A DNA stretch of 64,000 bases from the NCBI RefSeq assembly GCF_000004075.3, contig NC_026657.2:29110408-29174407 (forward strand), read 5' to 3'. The stretch is from Cucumis sativus (lineage: Eukaryota > Streptophyta > Magnoliopsida > Cucurbitales > Cucurbitaceae). The stretch's first letter is position 1, and every line of letters begins with the position of its first letter. This document shows positions 38,629-52,475 of this stretch, one piece after another. The position numbers and the translations under genes are program-made. The notes under the pieces are model-generated. The model searched no databases, was not told the DNA's origin, and saw only the letters and a list, made by a program, of their open reading frames with translations.

Positions 38629-38664
38629 TATGGGCCACTATTGGGCCTCAAATTTAGGCCCAGT
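38629..38664. promoter_or_regulatory. Cluster of site II (TGGGCC) promoter elements
   Basis: TGGGCC occurs at 38631 and 38642 and its complement GGCCCA at 38657. Such clusters bind TCP factors and mark promoters of growth-related and organellar genes. They lie between the divergent unidentified unit and the LisH gene. Confidence 0.6.
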
Positions 38665-38920
38665 AGTGGAAAAAAAAACCAACCAAGTCGAGCTAAATCT
38701 TTAACTCATTTAATTAACGTTATGATAAGGCATTGTTTAAAATAGTAAAACATTATTACTATTTACTAAATATAATGAAGTTAGTATTTAAAAATGTAAA
38801 TGTAAAGTATACGATCTATTTAACACAACCTTAAAAACCTTATGAATTATAATGTAATGGGTGCATAAGTCTATTATTATATTTAAAATTGAAGGCCGGG
38901 CGATGAAGCGAAAGAGCAGT

Positions 38921-38990
38921 GCGCGGGAAGGGAGTTGATATAACCGCCCGTACACCTTACCCGCAAAATATTTCAAAATCTCCCGCGTTT
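38921..38990. promoter_or_regulatory. Three E2F-like sites upstream of the LisH gene
   Basis: GCGCGGGAAG (38921-38930), CCCGCAAAA (38960-38968) and TCCCGCGTTT (38981-38990) each resemble the E2F core TTTSSCGC on one strand. They lie 170-240 bases before the start codon, a normal distance for S-phase genes. Confidence 0.5.
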
Positions 38991-39159
38991 CCCATTTTCC
39001 CTTTAAGACAAAATCCCCCATTTTTTGCTTCCCTCCATTTTCCATCTTATGTAAATCTTCCACTTCCCTTTCTTTCCCTCCGATTCCCATCTCCGGATCT
39101 TCATCTTCTTTCAATCACTCTCTCCATTCTGCATCTCAAACCTCCACCTTCTGACCACA

Positions 39160-41618
39160 ATGGGGAAGCAAATCAAAGCTAGAAGATCCGACAACGCTGC
39201 CAAGGGGATTCGTAACGTAACTCCTATTCAAGTCGCTTTCATTGTTGATAGATATCTCTCCGATAACAATTACGCCGAAACCCGCTCTGTTTTCAGAGTT
39301 GAAGCTTCATCACTTATTGCAAAATCTCCAATCCAAGAGGTACCTGTTTCTGCTTATTTCGAGATCTAGGATTTTTTTCCCCCATTACTTAGGGCTTTCC
39401 CTCATATTCGCCGTATGTGATTTGATTCTTTTGATTTTCAGGCTCCAAAGAGCTTGCTGAGTTTAGAAGCTATGTTGGATGAGTACATCAGTTTGAAAGA
39501 GCAAAAGGTGATTCTGGATCAAGAACGAAGCTATTTGGAGCAAGAGAAGATCCGTGTCCACGCTCTTCTGCAGGGTATGCAGACTGTCATGAGTGCTTAT
39601 AATTCCAGTGGAAGGTCTTCAACGCCTTCGATTTCAGCTGCTCCAGATAAAGTTGGCGTTGTTGGTCAATCTGAATCTCCAGTAGGTAATGCCCTAAAAC
39701 TTTATCTGAGTTAAATGGAATGTATTTGTTTTCTGAAAACCCCACTGAAATGTTGTTAGGATTGATTAAACGTTTGAATCTATGAATATTATTTGGGAGT
39801 TCCCTTACTGGCTTACTCAATTTGATCAGTGCAGGAGAGAACGGCATAAATGATTTCTAAACTCATCAGGAGTGAAATCATGCTTTCAGTCCTTTAAACA
39901 TTATTAACTTAGGCTATAATCTAGTTCTAGGTGGCTGCCTGTTCTTTGTTTTTCTTGGAGGCTTTTAGGGAGTGGGTTTTTCTACAATTTTTCAGTCATA
40001 ACTGGGTTTTGCTAAGCAGTGTTTTTAATTGTCTGTGAGAACTTCCAACTACTGGTGAATTGTGTATACAGAAGAACAGTCTAAGACTGTTCTACAGTAA
40101 TTTCCCCACCTAATTCAGCAAAATTTGCAAGCTATATCATAAGTTAGGAAATTGTGAGCTTGAAACGTTTGTGTGAATTTTAACGAGACCAACTTCTCTC
40201 AGGTTGTCCCATTAACATCAAACAACCTGTTCGTCCAGAGGTCACACCTCAGAATTCTAATGGCAGACCTCAAAGTTTCATTACACCCGTTCATAATGAC
40301 TTGGAAGCAAACAAGAGAAAAAGTTCCAAGACTTCCATTGTTGTTCCTCCGGCTTCTAAGAGAACTCGAAATAAATTATCTACCAAGAAGTCGGCTAGCA
40401 AAGGCAAGTTTTTTTTTACAGTTTGTTTGTGAATATGATTGAGGCGCATTTTTTCCAATCATATCTAATGAAATTCATGTCAATTGCAGACGCGGATGCG
40501 CTTTCCCAATCAACGGAAGCTAGCAATCTTCAACCAACGGTTCGGCACTCTAACGAAATTCAGTCATCGTCTCCTACCTGTCCTCCCAATGAGACCGTGG
40601 TTGAAGGATCGAGTGTTGTAAAATGTTTATTTAATCAGCCTTCATTCTCTATTCCAACAAATTCTTCTGGTCCAAAGACTCCGCCCCGTGCCAATTCTTG
40701 TCAAAGTGACAAATCTACATCTCCACACGAGATTTCCTCTGCTGCTGAGTGCAGCAACATCAATACTCCACAAGACGTTAGTCCTACTTGTTGCACTGTA
40801 ATTTCATCTTCAAAAAGAGTGACAATAAGTCCTTACAAGCAAGTTGCTTACTATTCTGTGGAAAGGAACCATAGCATTTTATCTCCTTCCCCTGTCAAGA
40901 CAAACGCTAAAAGGCAGGGTAAGAGAGATCAAGTGAAGGGGCGGCTAGATTTTGATGTCTCAGATGTACCCATCAGCTCCGACAAAGGGATTGAAAATGA
41001 AGTTTATGCAGCCGAATCGGAAAAGCAATTGGACATATTTGACATTGACTTGCCTTCTCTAGATGTTTTTGGAGAAGACTTCTCTTTTACTGAAATGTTG
41101 GCTGATTTGGATATGGATTGTGAAGTAATTGGTTGTTCGTCCGTCCCAACCTTGGGTGCTTCTACAGACACTCATTCTGGGTAAATTTCTGCTCATCACA
41201 CAACAATTCCCGCGAACTATCCTTCACCTCTTAATCTGAAAAATTGTTCCATTTGTCTTCTCCCAGGTCATCTCATGAATCCATGGACTGTAACGTGGGC
41301 ACTAATCAAATGATGTCAGAATATTCATCAACCGTGACACAAATTTTATCTGGAAAAGAGTTAAATACAGAAGGTAATGTAGTTCATCTTCTATACATCT
41401 TGAAGTTCCATTAAGCAATGCATAAGTTTAAGGGAATTTATTTTACCAATGTAGGCATGGACTCTTTGACAGCAGTGAAGTCCACAACAAAATGCATAAG
41501 AATTTTAAGCCCAGGTATAACCATATACAACCTATATTTATGTGCATTATATGGTGTTAGTTAAATTATGCATGTAGTTAAATCTTTACCTTTTGATATT
41601 ACAGCCAAGAAATTGTAG
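39160..41618 (+). CDS. LisH-like and coiled-coil plant protein of unknown function
   Basis: Seven exons (39160-39339, 39442-39685, 40203-40403, 40490-41180, 41267-41373, 41455-41514, 41605-41618) encode 498 residues. A LisH-like segment lies near residues 20-50 (QVAFIVDRYLSDNNYAETRS) and a short coiled coil follows (LDEYISLKEQK, ERSYLEQEKIRVHALLQGM). The remainder is Ser/Pro-rich with basic patches (ANKRKSSK, SKRTRNKLSTKKSASK) that look like nuclear localisation signals. Near the end is an acidic-hydrophobic LDIFDIDLPSLDVFGEDFSF stretch. Intron 3 uses a GC-AG pair (AAAG|gcaagt at 40404), required to keep the frame. From memory it resembles plant proteins loosely called myosin heavy chain-like (At2g37960/At3g54060). 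A nuclear, cell-cycle-linked role is inference from the promoter and the nuclear signals. Confidence 0.8.
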
Positions 41619-44600
41619 TTCCCTAAATCCAAGATCAACATAACTCAGCTCCTTCTGCTATAAACTGACTGGGGATAACCGAAGCTGACAAGAAACTTAC
41701 TATTAACCTAAGCAAATATCTATCTTTTCACTTCCAGAAAGTTGTTTGGTAAGATTAAATCACCATTCACCTATATTATTAGTCCCATCCTAGCTAGGCA
41801 TTCTTTTCCCCTTAATTTTGGAAACACTGATGCAATGATCTGTATATGCAAGAGTAGTTTCATCATGCACACATTCCATAATTTGAAATATATGAAATGT
41901 AAATTTCCAGATGGAGCTATCCGATGAAATTATGTAAATGCAGTACATATGAGTAAAAGATAAGAGATTTCTTTGATATTTCCCTGACTGAACGACAAGA
42001 TAGACTTTTACTACAGGAATGATCAACTTGGATATTGACTTGGTCACATTATTGATACGGAATTTTACATGTGGAGAAACTAGAAAGTGAGATGTGAATG
42101 AATCTTCATAAAATGATAGTGAAAGCATATAATATAATACCATAATGTTTCATCTTCCATATAGTCGACAGCATGTTTGTTCCCATATTATAAAAACCCC
42201 ATGCCGTCTTCTAATTGTATAATAACAGGTCAAAACTTTGGCTTCTACATTTTACGTCTACATTTTTCTTCCTACGTTATAACTTATAAGTTATATCCGA
42301 ACTAACGAATGCATATCATCATAATCGGCTGCCCATCTAAGGTTTGCAGTCAACAAACTATTTTTTTTCTTCATTTTATGTTTGGAGGTTCAACCTTATT
42401 TTCTTTTTAATATTGAGCATAATTAATAGTTGCAGTTCTTATTTCCATAAATCATGTGCATTTGGACCAAGTAAAATTATATATGCATTCCAAATTTAGG
42501 GTTTTTTTTAATAATAATATATGTGACGATGTGAAATTGCAAGAAAATCCACTTTATGGTAAAAAATTTGGATGTAGGATAATATTTAAGTAGAGTAAAA
42601 TAAATTAATATATTTACACAATATTCCAAAGATTTAGAAACCATCCATTGTAGACATTGATAGAACATATTTATAATAATTTTTTAATTTGTATCATATT
42701 AAATTCTAAATAGGTGGCTATTTTTTATTGAACTCGTTTTTTTTTCTAAGTTTATATTTTTAATAAACTTATGCCATTTATTATTATTATAATAATTTTA
42801 GACAACTTATGTTGTTTAGTTACAAGAAACTAATAAACTTATGTTAGTTTATTTACAACTAGATTAATTCATTAAGATTGTGTATCTATTTGTTAACTTA
42901 GTATAATTCAACTAGTTAGGGAAAGACATACCATAGAATCTCTACTCTTATACATGGTTGAATCCATACAAAAAATAAATAAACATTCATTTAACGTCTA
43001 AATTTCAAAAAATGTATTTTTTATTTGGCCAAGTTTTATACTACGATTAGTTAGATTTAAAAAATAGTGTATTTTAGTCCTTTGATGAGGGGAGGGAAAT
43101 TAAACTATTCCAACTTTTAGGTTACATCATTTAAATTCTAAAATTAATAACTATATCAATAAAATTTTAATTTTTTATAAATGATCATATTATTGAAACT
43201 TTTTGAAACTTCATAAGGGGCACAATTTGAATTTTTGTTGTAATTGTCTATAAAAATCATAAATATTTAAGTTTCATACATGGATCTGCTTCCCTAATAT
43301 CAGATTAACAAAATAAGGATGAAATGTTTTTCATATTCACTTGGTTTCTCTATGCATTTATCAATAATCAAATATCATTATTTTTTTATTTGTCAATTTG
43401 GTTGACTTATAGAGAAGAGCAATGTTATATAAATGAAATTGAGATTAGAATAAGTGAAAATAGTTCACATTAGTCGGTGAGAGGAGATGATTTTTTATAA
43501 AAAAGATTAAAAATTAAAACACCTTGAGTTTGTATCCATTTTTTATTTAATAAGTCATTGGTATATTTATATATATTTTTTTATAAAGAAGTAGTTTGAT
43601 AACGAAAATTAAATTTCACGTTCTAACCATAACTTTAAATTTCATGTGTTAACGAGTTGTGAATTGAAAAAAAAAATGTTGAATGGGTAAAGATCCATCG
43701 TATACAAAATTTAAAATATTACGAATATATTACACAACATCGAAATTTATTTGATATTTTCTATAGAAAAAAAAATAGAATTAGTTGTGATACTATCAAC
43801 TAGAGTAGTTTAGGAAGCCAAGTAATTGACATGTACATATGAGTATGAGAATTTTCTTTCAAAAATTTAGCTACCTATTCAACTTAACTTTGAAAATAAT
43901 CCATTAAACATAAATTTGGTACTTTAACCTTTAATTTTGTTACATATATATATATATATACGGATGATACTCCAGAATTAAAATGTTACAAAATTTAAAT
44001 TTTAATCTTAAAATTCACTAAATTAGAAACATACAAACATGTTTAATTCAACCTCAACCTTATATGTTTAATATAACTTATCATTTATACCTAGAGTCCT
44101 ATTTACGAGCATATTTTTTAATTATTCAACGTACCATAGTTTGTTTAGTTAAAATGTATATATATATATACATATATGTCTCTACCATGCAAAGAAAAAA
44201 AAAGGAAAGGAACAGAAATAGTTTCTCTTGGAATAAATGTGTTTCAAGATTTTTCTTTTTCATAACAAACATATTTGAGTTGTAATTGGCAAGATTTCTT
44301 TATCTTAGAGATTATAAATTAAGTCATATTTCAACCATTTTATTCCTATAAGTTTTTGCTAACCATTCATATAGATTTAAGTTGCAAGAAAAAAATTTAG
44401 CGTCAAATTTCAATTACATATAAAGTCAAAAAAATTGACAAAATATCCATGTAGTATTTTGCTAAAACAACTTCTATACCAAAGTCTAGTACATAGGTTA
44501 AAGAAATTTTTAAAAAGTTATAATATTTCTTGGACTTCAATAGTTCAATTAGGGAGGTCTAAAATTTATGGGTTGGAGAAAAGAAACAAAATAAAAAGTT

Positions 44601-46324
44601 GAAATTATTATTAACATAAGATTTTGATTTGCTTTTCATCGAAAAGAGAATAATTATATTAAATTAAAAACCACTAAAATTGGAAGTCAAAACAAAGCTC
44701 TCACACTATTTGTTTTCAAAATTTATTCATCATTAAGAACATTTATTAAGATTATAACATTTAAAGAAAAAATATTCTATGATATTGGATTTTCATTGTT
44801 AAAACTACATGAAATAAATCACCTAAATTAATTATAAATATTTACGTTAGGTAAGTCACTACTTGACATTTTTTTTTAAAGAAAAGAATAACATTAAGAT
44901 AAGTTTTATAAAGTTAATCAAGTTTATAATATTTAATAACCCTAGTAGGTGCTATATATATATACATATATATATTTATTTTTTAAAAAAGCAGTCCACG
45001 TTTTAGATTTTAGGTAAATTACATTTTTGTTTTGGAGGCTAAATTAGTCTCTAAATTTTGGAAGAGTTGATATGGTAAAATCAAAAGTAATTTACAATTG
45101 TAGAACCAAATGCATTTCTTATATTTTAAAGAAGTGTTAATTAATATAGTTCTTCAAAGTTGTTTTGTTAATTTAAATAATAATTAACAAAATATACTTT
45201 GAAATCAATGATAAGCTAACTAAGAATATTTTTTTTTTTCAAAATTCTATTAAAGCCACTAAAATTATATTTAATTCTAATGATTTTTATTGTATTTTCT
45301 AAAAAAAAAAAGACAATCTATTTACACACAAAAAAAACCCAGTAAATACTTTGACCATTTTCTGCTTGTAAACTCAATAATTTAATTTGATTAAGATTTC
45401 TAGCAAAAATAAAAAAACAAATTAGATGGTTGATCAATCAATTTTATTTCATAAGCACAATAATGAGTTGAAATTACCAAACAAATAAATACGTGTGAAT
45501 AAAAATGCCCAAAAATTATTCTCTAACACCCTACCTACCATTTAACATATTCTAAAAGAAAAAAAAGCCCCCGTACCACCACCTCGATATATTAATATGA
45601 TATAATTGTTAGCACGGGTTAAACATACACGACCTTCACATATGTTTGAACTCGTACAAACCTCGTAATACATCCTAACATAAACAAACAAACTATTTAT
45701 CTAAATTAAAAAGTAATTACTAGTTTTTTCTACTTAAACCATTAAGAATGTATTAATTGTATTAATTGTATTTGATAAGAGTAATCAATATTTTATTAAA
45801 AAATAATTTGAAAGGAAAAAGGAAAGGCATTCATATGGTTACACCCTGGAAGCTTCTTGGACGTGGAAGCCTTCAAGAAAGTGATTCTTCCAATTTCATT
45901 GTTCTTGTTCAACTAAAAGAAACCCCAAATGGCAAAGAAATGCGAATGCCTTGAAAACAAAGAGATTAAAAATTGACTTTGAAGACTTTATTAAATATAT
46001 ATAATTATAATTAAACATAATAATAAAAGAAAAATAAAATTGAGTGTTCCACAAACGCACAAACGCACAAACGTGTTGGTTTAAAACGCGTCGTTTGGTA
46101 TAGGAACTAAAAGGCAAAGACCAACCGCCCTTTAAAAGCCGGCGTTGCTTTGTTTCTCTCTATTTATAGTCCTTTCCCCTTTTTTCTCTCCACAGTTTAA
46201 ATTCTTTTTCTTCTTTTTCATATATATACAAAAACTGAATCTCCTCTCTCAATAATTCCTCCCTCCATTTTCCAATTTTACTTTACATTTCTTAGCCACA
46301 CACACAAACATCTCTATTTACCCA
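41619..46324. other. AT-rich intergenic region and PAR1 promoter
   Basis: About 4.7 kb with no gene recognised on either strand and several TA runs (near 43945, 44160 and 44960). The final 250 bases look like a promoter: ACGCGTCGTTT near 46087, a TATA-like TCTATTTATAG near 46158 and a CT-rich leader. Three ACAAACG-type repeats stand near 46052-46073. Confidence 0.5.
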
Positions 46325-47302
46325 ATGGCTATCCCCAACAAATTCGCTTTCCTCTTTTGCATCTCATCTCTTTTCGTCTCTGCAGCTTTTGGTACGTTTT
46401 TCCTTCTTTCACACCTATTAATTTTGTTTGTTTTCTTTCCATATATAATCTCAACTTAATTATTTATTATGATTGTATTCATTTCTTTGTTAATTAACGT
46501 TAACAGGGGAAATTGTGTGTGAGGAATTGTCTGTGGATGTTTGTGCATTCTCAATAGCCTCATCTGGAAAGAGATGTTTGTTGGAGACATCAGAGACGAA
46601 AGAAGGAAAATTTGAATATCAATGTAGAACCTCTGAGGTTATTGTTGAATGGATGGCTGATTACATTGAGTCTGATCAATGCATCAATGCCTGTGGCCTC
46701 GACCGTAACTCCGTTGGTATCGCCTCCGATGCCCTCCTCGAGCCTCAATTCACTGCCAAGCTTTGCTCCCCTTCCTGCTACCAGAAATGTCCCAACATTG
46801 TTGACCTCTACTTCAACATGGCCGCAGGAGAAGGTCAGCAATATTTCATAATCTCTTAACAAGATTTTCCTTTTTTAATCTCTTATAGCGCTTAACTTGA
46901 GATCAAAGGAAAGAACTCATTAGTTCTATTAATTAATATTGCATGATTATTTTAACTGAAAAAAAATTCCTTCATGATTAATTCTACTTTTTACTTTTCT
47001 TTTCTTTTCTGCATGCATTGGGAAGCTTCATAATACCTTGCTTAATTCTCTTGCAATAACATTTATATGAATCTGAAATATCTTCAACATAATAATTTCT
47101 TTTATATATTTATTAATACGTCATAAATTTTAATTATATTGCAGGAGTGTTCTTGCCTGACCTTTGTGAGAAACAACGTACGAACCCACGCCGTGCCATG
47201 GCACAGCTGTTGAGCTCCGGTGTTGCAGCAGGTCCAGTGTCATCAGCACAAATCAATGCAGTATTCCCAACCATTATCGCTGAAGCCCCAGCTCCGATGT
47301 GA
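46325..47302 (+). CDS. PAR1 family secreted protein (photoassimilate-responsive)
   Basis: Three exons (46325-46391, 46507-46833, 47145-47302) encode 183 residues. A signal peptide of about 23 residues (hydrophobic [17 protein letters not shown]) precedes a Cys-rich mature part with family landmarks [38 protein letters not shown] and [20 protein letters not shown]. It ends in a short Pro/Ala tail (EAPAPM). More than ten cysteines suggest disulfide bonds and an apoplastic location. PAR1 transcripts were first described as induced by sugar accumulation and pathogens in tobacco, and the molecular function is unknown. The length fits the family (about 180-190). From memory the Arabidopsis counterpart is At3g54040. 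Confidence 0.92.
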
Positions 47303-50300
47303 AAAGGAAGTTAATATTTTATTATTTGGTTGGTTAATATTGCTTCTTCATTATTGTTGATTTAATTTCCTTTGTACACATACACACACAGCTGAGGAAA
47401 TAAATAGAATTGGTAAATGGGTTGTAAGGGAGAAACAAAAATATGAGTGAATCTCTTTAAAATTCACTTTTGTTTTGATAGCACTATACGTGAGACGTGA
47501 CGATGTATTACGTCCTTTTCCATATCTTTTATTTTTCTTTTCAATATTCCCCATATAATACAATACAGTGAGTTGTGTAATAAAACTTTGTTTAATTTAT
47601 TTATTAATTTCCTTCTTCCAATTTTTATTTATTTATTTACTACTCCATCCCATGCATATTCATAAATCCATTGACTCACTCTAAACACAAGTTGTATAAG
47701 AAAAATACCCATCAAATTAACTTCTACTGTTTTCTTATAAAAGGGGTTTAATTAATTTGAAGAATACATTTCTTGTGAAACAAGTAACTAAGTTGTATAT
47801 ACTTTGTGGAAATTAAAATTAATCTTTTTTTTTTTTTTTTTTATGAATTTTCAATGTCAACTATGTTTAAGAGATTGACCAATTCCAAGTCGACACCAAT
47901 GGATTTTTTTGACTTCTTCTCATTTCATTCAACTTGCCCATTTGTAAATTATAGAACCGACCCATCATTATTCTTTTTATATACCCAAATAATTACAGCC
48001 TTTTTGTTTAATCTTTTACACCCATTTAATTTGTTCTTTTGATTTTGATTTATTACTTTTTAAAACTATAGTTTTTCTTTTTCCGATCTTTTTACTTTTG
48101 GTTGAGATTATAATGTCTTAGTAAATTAAATTATGCTCAACTGGGTGCACATATAACGTATTATATCTAGTGTTAAATAATAATAAAATACTATTGTTTG
48201 TTTTCATAGCTGAGCTTATAAAATTATTTCAATCCTATTGTTCTCTTTATTTTGTTACTACTTTTTAGAAATGTTCTCTGAATAAAAATTTAAATATTTA
48301 GATGTGAAAGAAAAAGTCAAGTTAGAATCAAACAAAACACAAAAAAAAAACAAGAGTAAACTATAGTATAATTTTGTGATAGACTGTATCACTGATAATA
48401 ACAAGTAATTGTAATTGATTCATTTGAGAAATAATAATTAAAGATATAGAAAAATTTTAAAACAATTGCAAATATAACAAAACTATTGCTGATAGATTGA
48501 TCTATCTGTGAATCAATATTTACAACATGACCTAATCTATTAGTAATAGATTTTTATAGTATTTAACCAATTTTGTTATATTTACAATTTTTTAAAAATA
48601 TTTTTATATACTTAATTATTTTAAATCTAATTGCTGAATTTGCAACCACCCCAACTAATCATAATCTATTAACAATAAACAAAATAGTTGAAATGGGCTC
48701 CAACGTGTTTCAATTCCCATATGAAGCTTAGATGTCGGTTCGGCCCATGATAATTGGGCCAGTGTATGGAGTTGGTTTAAATTGGGTAGGTTCAGGTCCA
48801 GGAAGAAGAAAAAGATTAGTAACCCACGCTTACCACATTTGTTTCCTTAGTGAGATGATATATCTACACTACGCACTGTGTGGAATTGATTAGTGTCATG
48901 TCATCCAACAAAATACTTCAATCAAAGGACTTACCCTATTACGATGTGATATGAGTTAGTTGTAATGAAAATCTATAGATTTTGATTACTCTAACACATG
49001 TGTCTTTCTATTTGCATGAGGTTTTCAAAAATGTTGCCCCAAGTTGATATTGAAGGTTTGAATAAAATACATGAATGTTCTTAGTGAGGTCCCACACACA
49101 TGGGTCAACATCTTTCAATAAGAATAGAATAAACATTCCTTATTCAAGAAAAAAAAAAAGGGTAAATATATATATTAAAAAGAATAAAAGAATACAGAAA
49201 TTGGTCTCTACGTCGCGTGCACACAACGTTTCAACAAAATATGGACCACCATTACTTTTGGGCCCCAATTAATAAACGGCCCACCTTTACTTAACCCACA
49301 TATGTATTATGTATAATTTAATTCAATTAAGGAAGTGTTACATCTTTGGTATAATTGAATTTTATTTCTAATCCATCTTTCAATTTCGAAATTTATTTCT
49401 AATTTATTATTCATAATAAATTCGAGAATAAAAAAAATATGACTTGTTAACACCATCCATTAATTGCACCCAAGTTTATAATAACCAAACAATTAACCCT
49501 ATCACAAAATTAATTTCAAATTCTAGAAACCATTTATAAATAAAATTAAAGTGAAATTCAAACTAATATTTCTTTTGTGCCCAAGTTAGAATGTCAAAAA
49601 AAGAAGAAAAAAAACTTTCTGTATTTTCATGATGATGATATGATATTAGATTCTACTTCTAGACTTTACACAAAGTTGTGATATCATTAAGTAAAGGCCA
49701 TCATATCATATCTATGTAGTGCATAGAGCAAAATTTGTAAGTTTTGAGTCTTGTTTGCATGTACAAGAAATAAAGAAGCAGCAGTTGAGTCTCGATTGAT
49801 TTGGGGTACGTATGTGTGTGTATTATATTGAAGAAATTAGATTTAGAAGGGATAAAAAGAAGGTTTAGATAAAATAGAAGAGAATAGTTAAGATTGGAGA
49901 AATAACATATTGTCAACAAGAAACAGTGTGATATTCTTTTTCACTTTAGACATAGGGAAATGTATATAATAAGTTTTGTTTGTTCTACTTTAAGAAAGAA
50001 GGAGAGAATGAGAGAAAGAGAGAAAGAAAGAAAGAAAGAAAGAAAGAAATTGTTGTTGTGAAGTAGTGACAGGAGACGTGGAAGGATGAGAGTGGAGTAG
50101 TGATAGTGAAGGTGGGAGGGGGAGGGGATGTGGTCAAATGATGAGATGAAAGGAATCGGAAAAAGAAAGAAAAGAAAAGGAGGGTTTGGTAAGGGGAAGG
50201 GCGCAAAGCAGAGAAGAAATGCCTTTGGGTTTGTTGTCTTCGGGTTGGGTTACAAAATTAAAATAATAATGTAATGTGTAAATGAAATAACACATACACT

Positions 50301-51521
50301 CTTTCTTTCTCTTTTCATTTTTATAAACTTTCCACATCGAAAATGGAGCTTCCTCATTAAGTTATCCATTTTTCTCTCCTTTAATCATTAAAACTTGTTT
50401 TTCTCTGCCCACCAACAACAAAAATCACATGTACACCTAAAATTTTTAGATTAAATGCTATGTAATCACAATTGGAATTGAGGGCCAAACAAAAGTTCAA
50501 AATTATGAAAATTAAACGTTAATTCAAATTCTTTCAACTATTTCTATTCTCATTTTTCAATAATAGACTATAATAAATGTTGAAAATAGTTTGATCTTTT
50601 TTTTTTTTATATTTCAAAAGATCTCTTAAATTTGTGTTATCATATCCACGTTTACACTAAACATTTTAATTTTACAGAAACTATGATTAAAAATAGTAAA
50701 CTAGAGTTTTTCAATATTTTCATCAACCAATTATAACAACTTGTAGTCTATTTTGTATATAAATGTTTAAAAAATTCCATGGACTGTATATATGGATGCT
50801 GATAGTTGAATCAATTTCGAAGCTTGACTAACGCATTTGGTACGAATTAAGATTAGATAAAGCATTTAATGTTAGCGACAAAAGTAAAGAAACTGGTAAG
50901 CTTCACTTGGGAGGTGATCCATTTGGCATTCGCATCAACAAGATGTTTGTGATGAAAGTGAAATGGATTGCATTTGCATTTTGCATTTTTGCATTACAAA
51001 GAATGTCATCAAACGTATGGAAACAACCGAGAACATAGATTCTTGTGTATTGTGTAGCTAACAGATCTTCCAGAACCTTTTTCTTTTTCTTTTTCTCTTT
51101 ATCAATTTTCAATTTTCAGATTTTTTTTCTTTCTCTTTTCATTTTTCGTTTTGTAATTTGTGTCCCCCACTTCCTTCTTTTTCTTCTCAGTAATTTCCTC
51201 TGAATTCTCTGGTGACCCATTGCACGTTTCTGTTCATCTTTGCAGTCCTCACTTCCGTTCAACCCCTCCAACATTACACACAGAACCTCTGTCTCTCCAA
51301 CCATTGTCTTTTTCTTTACCAAATCCATTCTAACTTCCTCTACAATTCTATATTGCAAGCTTCAATTAATGGAGTTGAAGGGTTGTTACCAAATCCAATA
51401 GCCCACTTCTTTAAATGCCAAAGTTTGGACTTTGGAGAAATTAATTTGAACCCTCGACGATTGTTTCTCTGATATGTGCTGGAAGGGGCTGTGAAAGAGT
51501 TTTAGCTTGTGGGTTAAGAAA
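47303..51521. other. AT-rich intergenic region and RING-CH promoter
   Basis: About 4.2 kb without a convincing coding gene. It holds a purine-rich tract with an AAAG repeat (49990-50180, described separately) and two promoter-like patches with TGGGCC or GGCCCA near 48740-48765 and 49255-49280. No gene could be tied to them. The last 400 bases are probably the leader of the RING-CH gene. Confidence 0.45.
50011..50049. repeat. AAAG tetranucleotide repeat
   Basis: About nine GAAA/AAAG units inside a longer purine-rich tract (49990-50180). Confidence 0.85.
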
Positions 51522-52439
51522 ATGGGGCCTCAGGAAGTTTCCCAGTCCGACATTGATTTGGAACAGGGGAATCATCGGCGGTCTGTCAGCGGTAGTGATT
51601 TGAGCGCCGATTGTAGCGTCTATTTCTCTGACGCCGACGAGGGTTCGTGTTATTCTCAGTTTTTCTCGACCAACGGTGGTTCTTACGATGAGTATAGGTT
51701 TGCTTTCGTTTCTCAGCCGGAGGTTGGGGTTGTTTCGGATTCTCGGCGAGTTTCGTCGGTTTCGGATCGTTCTGTGGAGGTTGAAAATGAAAATGGGATC
51801 ACTGAAATTAAGGTGCATTCAGCTAAAGTAGAGAGGGATTGCAGGATTTGTCATTTGGGTTTGGAGAGTAATAGCCAAGAATCTGGAATACCAATCGAAT
51901 TGGGTTGTTCGTGCAAAGATGATTTAGCCGCTGCTCACAAGCATTGTGCTGAAACCTGGTTCAAAATTAAAGGAAATAAGTAAGTCTAATAATTTATTTT
52001 CATTAAGTTTTGATGTTTTTTCTTTCCATGGATTCTGATCATATTTTTCACTCAGGCTATGTTTATGCTATGCTTCTTAGTTCTTTTGAGTTCATATTTT
52101 CATATTATTTTCTTGCTGCGCTTCTTTGGTGTGTTCTTGTGGTGGGCATCTTCTGTGTTAATCCTCATGGGTTGGACCATTCACAAATTTAAATGAGAGA
52201 GAGAGATGTATTTAGACTTAAACATTACCTTTTATTAGCTTTAAGGTAAATCCCTCAGTGTAATGAGCTTGAATGTTGCAGATATAAGGATGCTTGCTTA
52301 GAGGAAAAGCTTAGACGTATGACAAGTAATAAGAGTAAAGCATACGAAAGTGCATTTATGCATCTCCAAGCAAGTTACACTGATTATTCCTTCTTCCTTG
52401 GCGTTTTTGTGATGGCTTAGGAATCTCTTTCTTTCTCTC

Positions 52440-52475
<36 letters not shown>

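Noticed and set aside
49985-50206. Ser/Phe/Leu-rich minus-strand frame
   Set aside because: A product of the purine-rich simple repeat and not a protein-like sequence.
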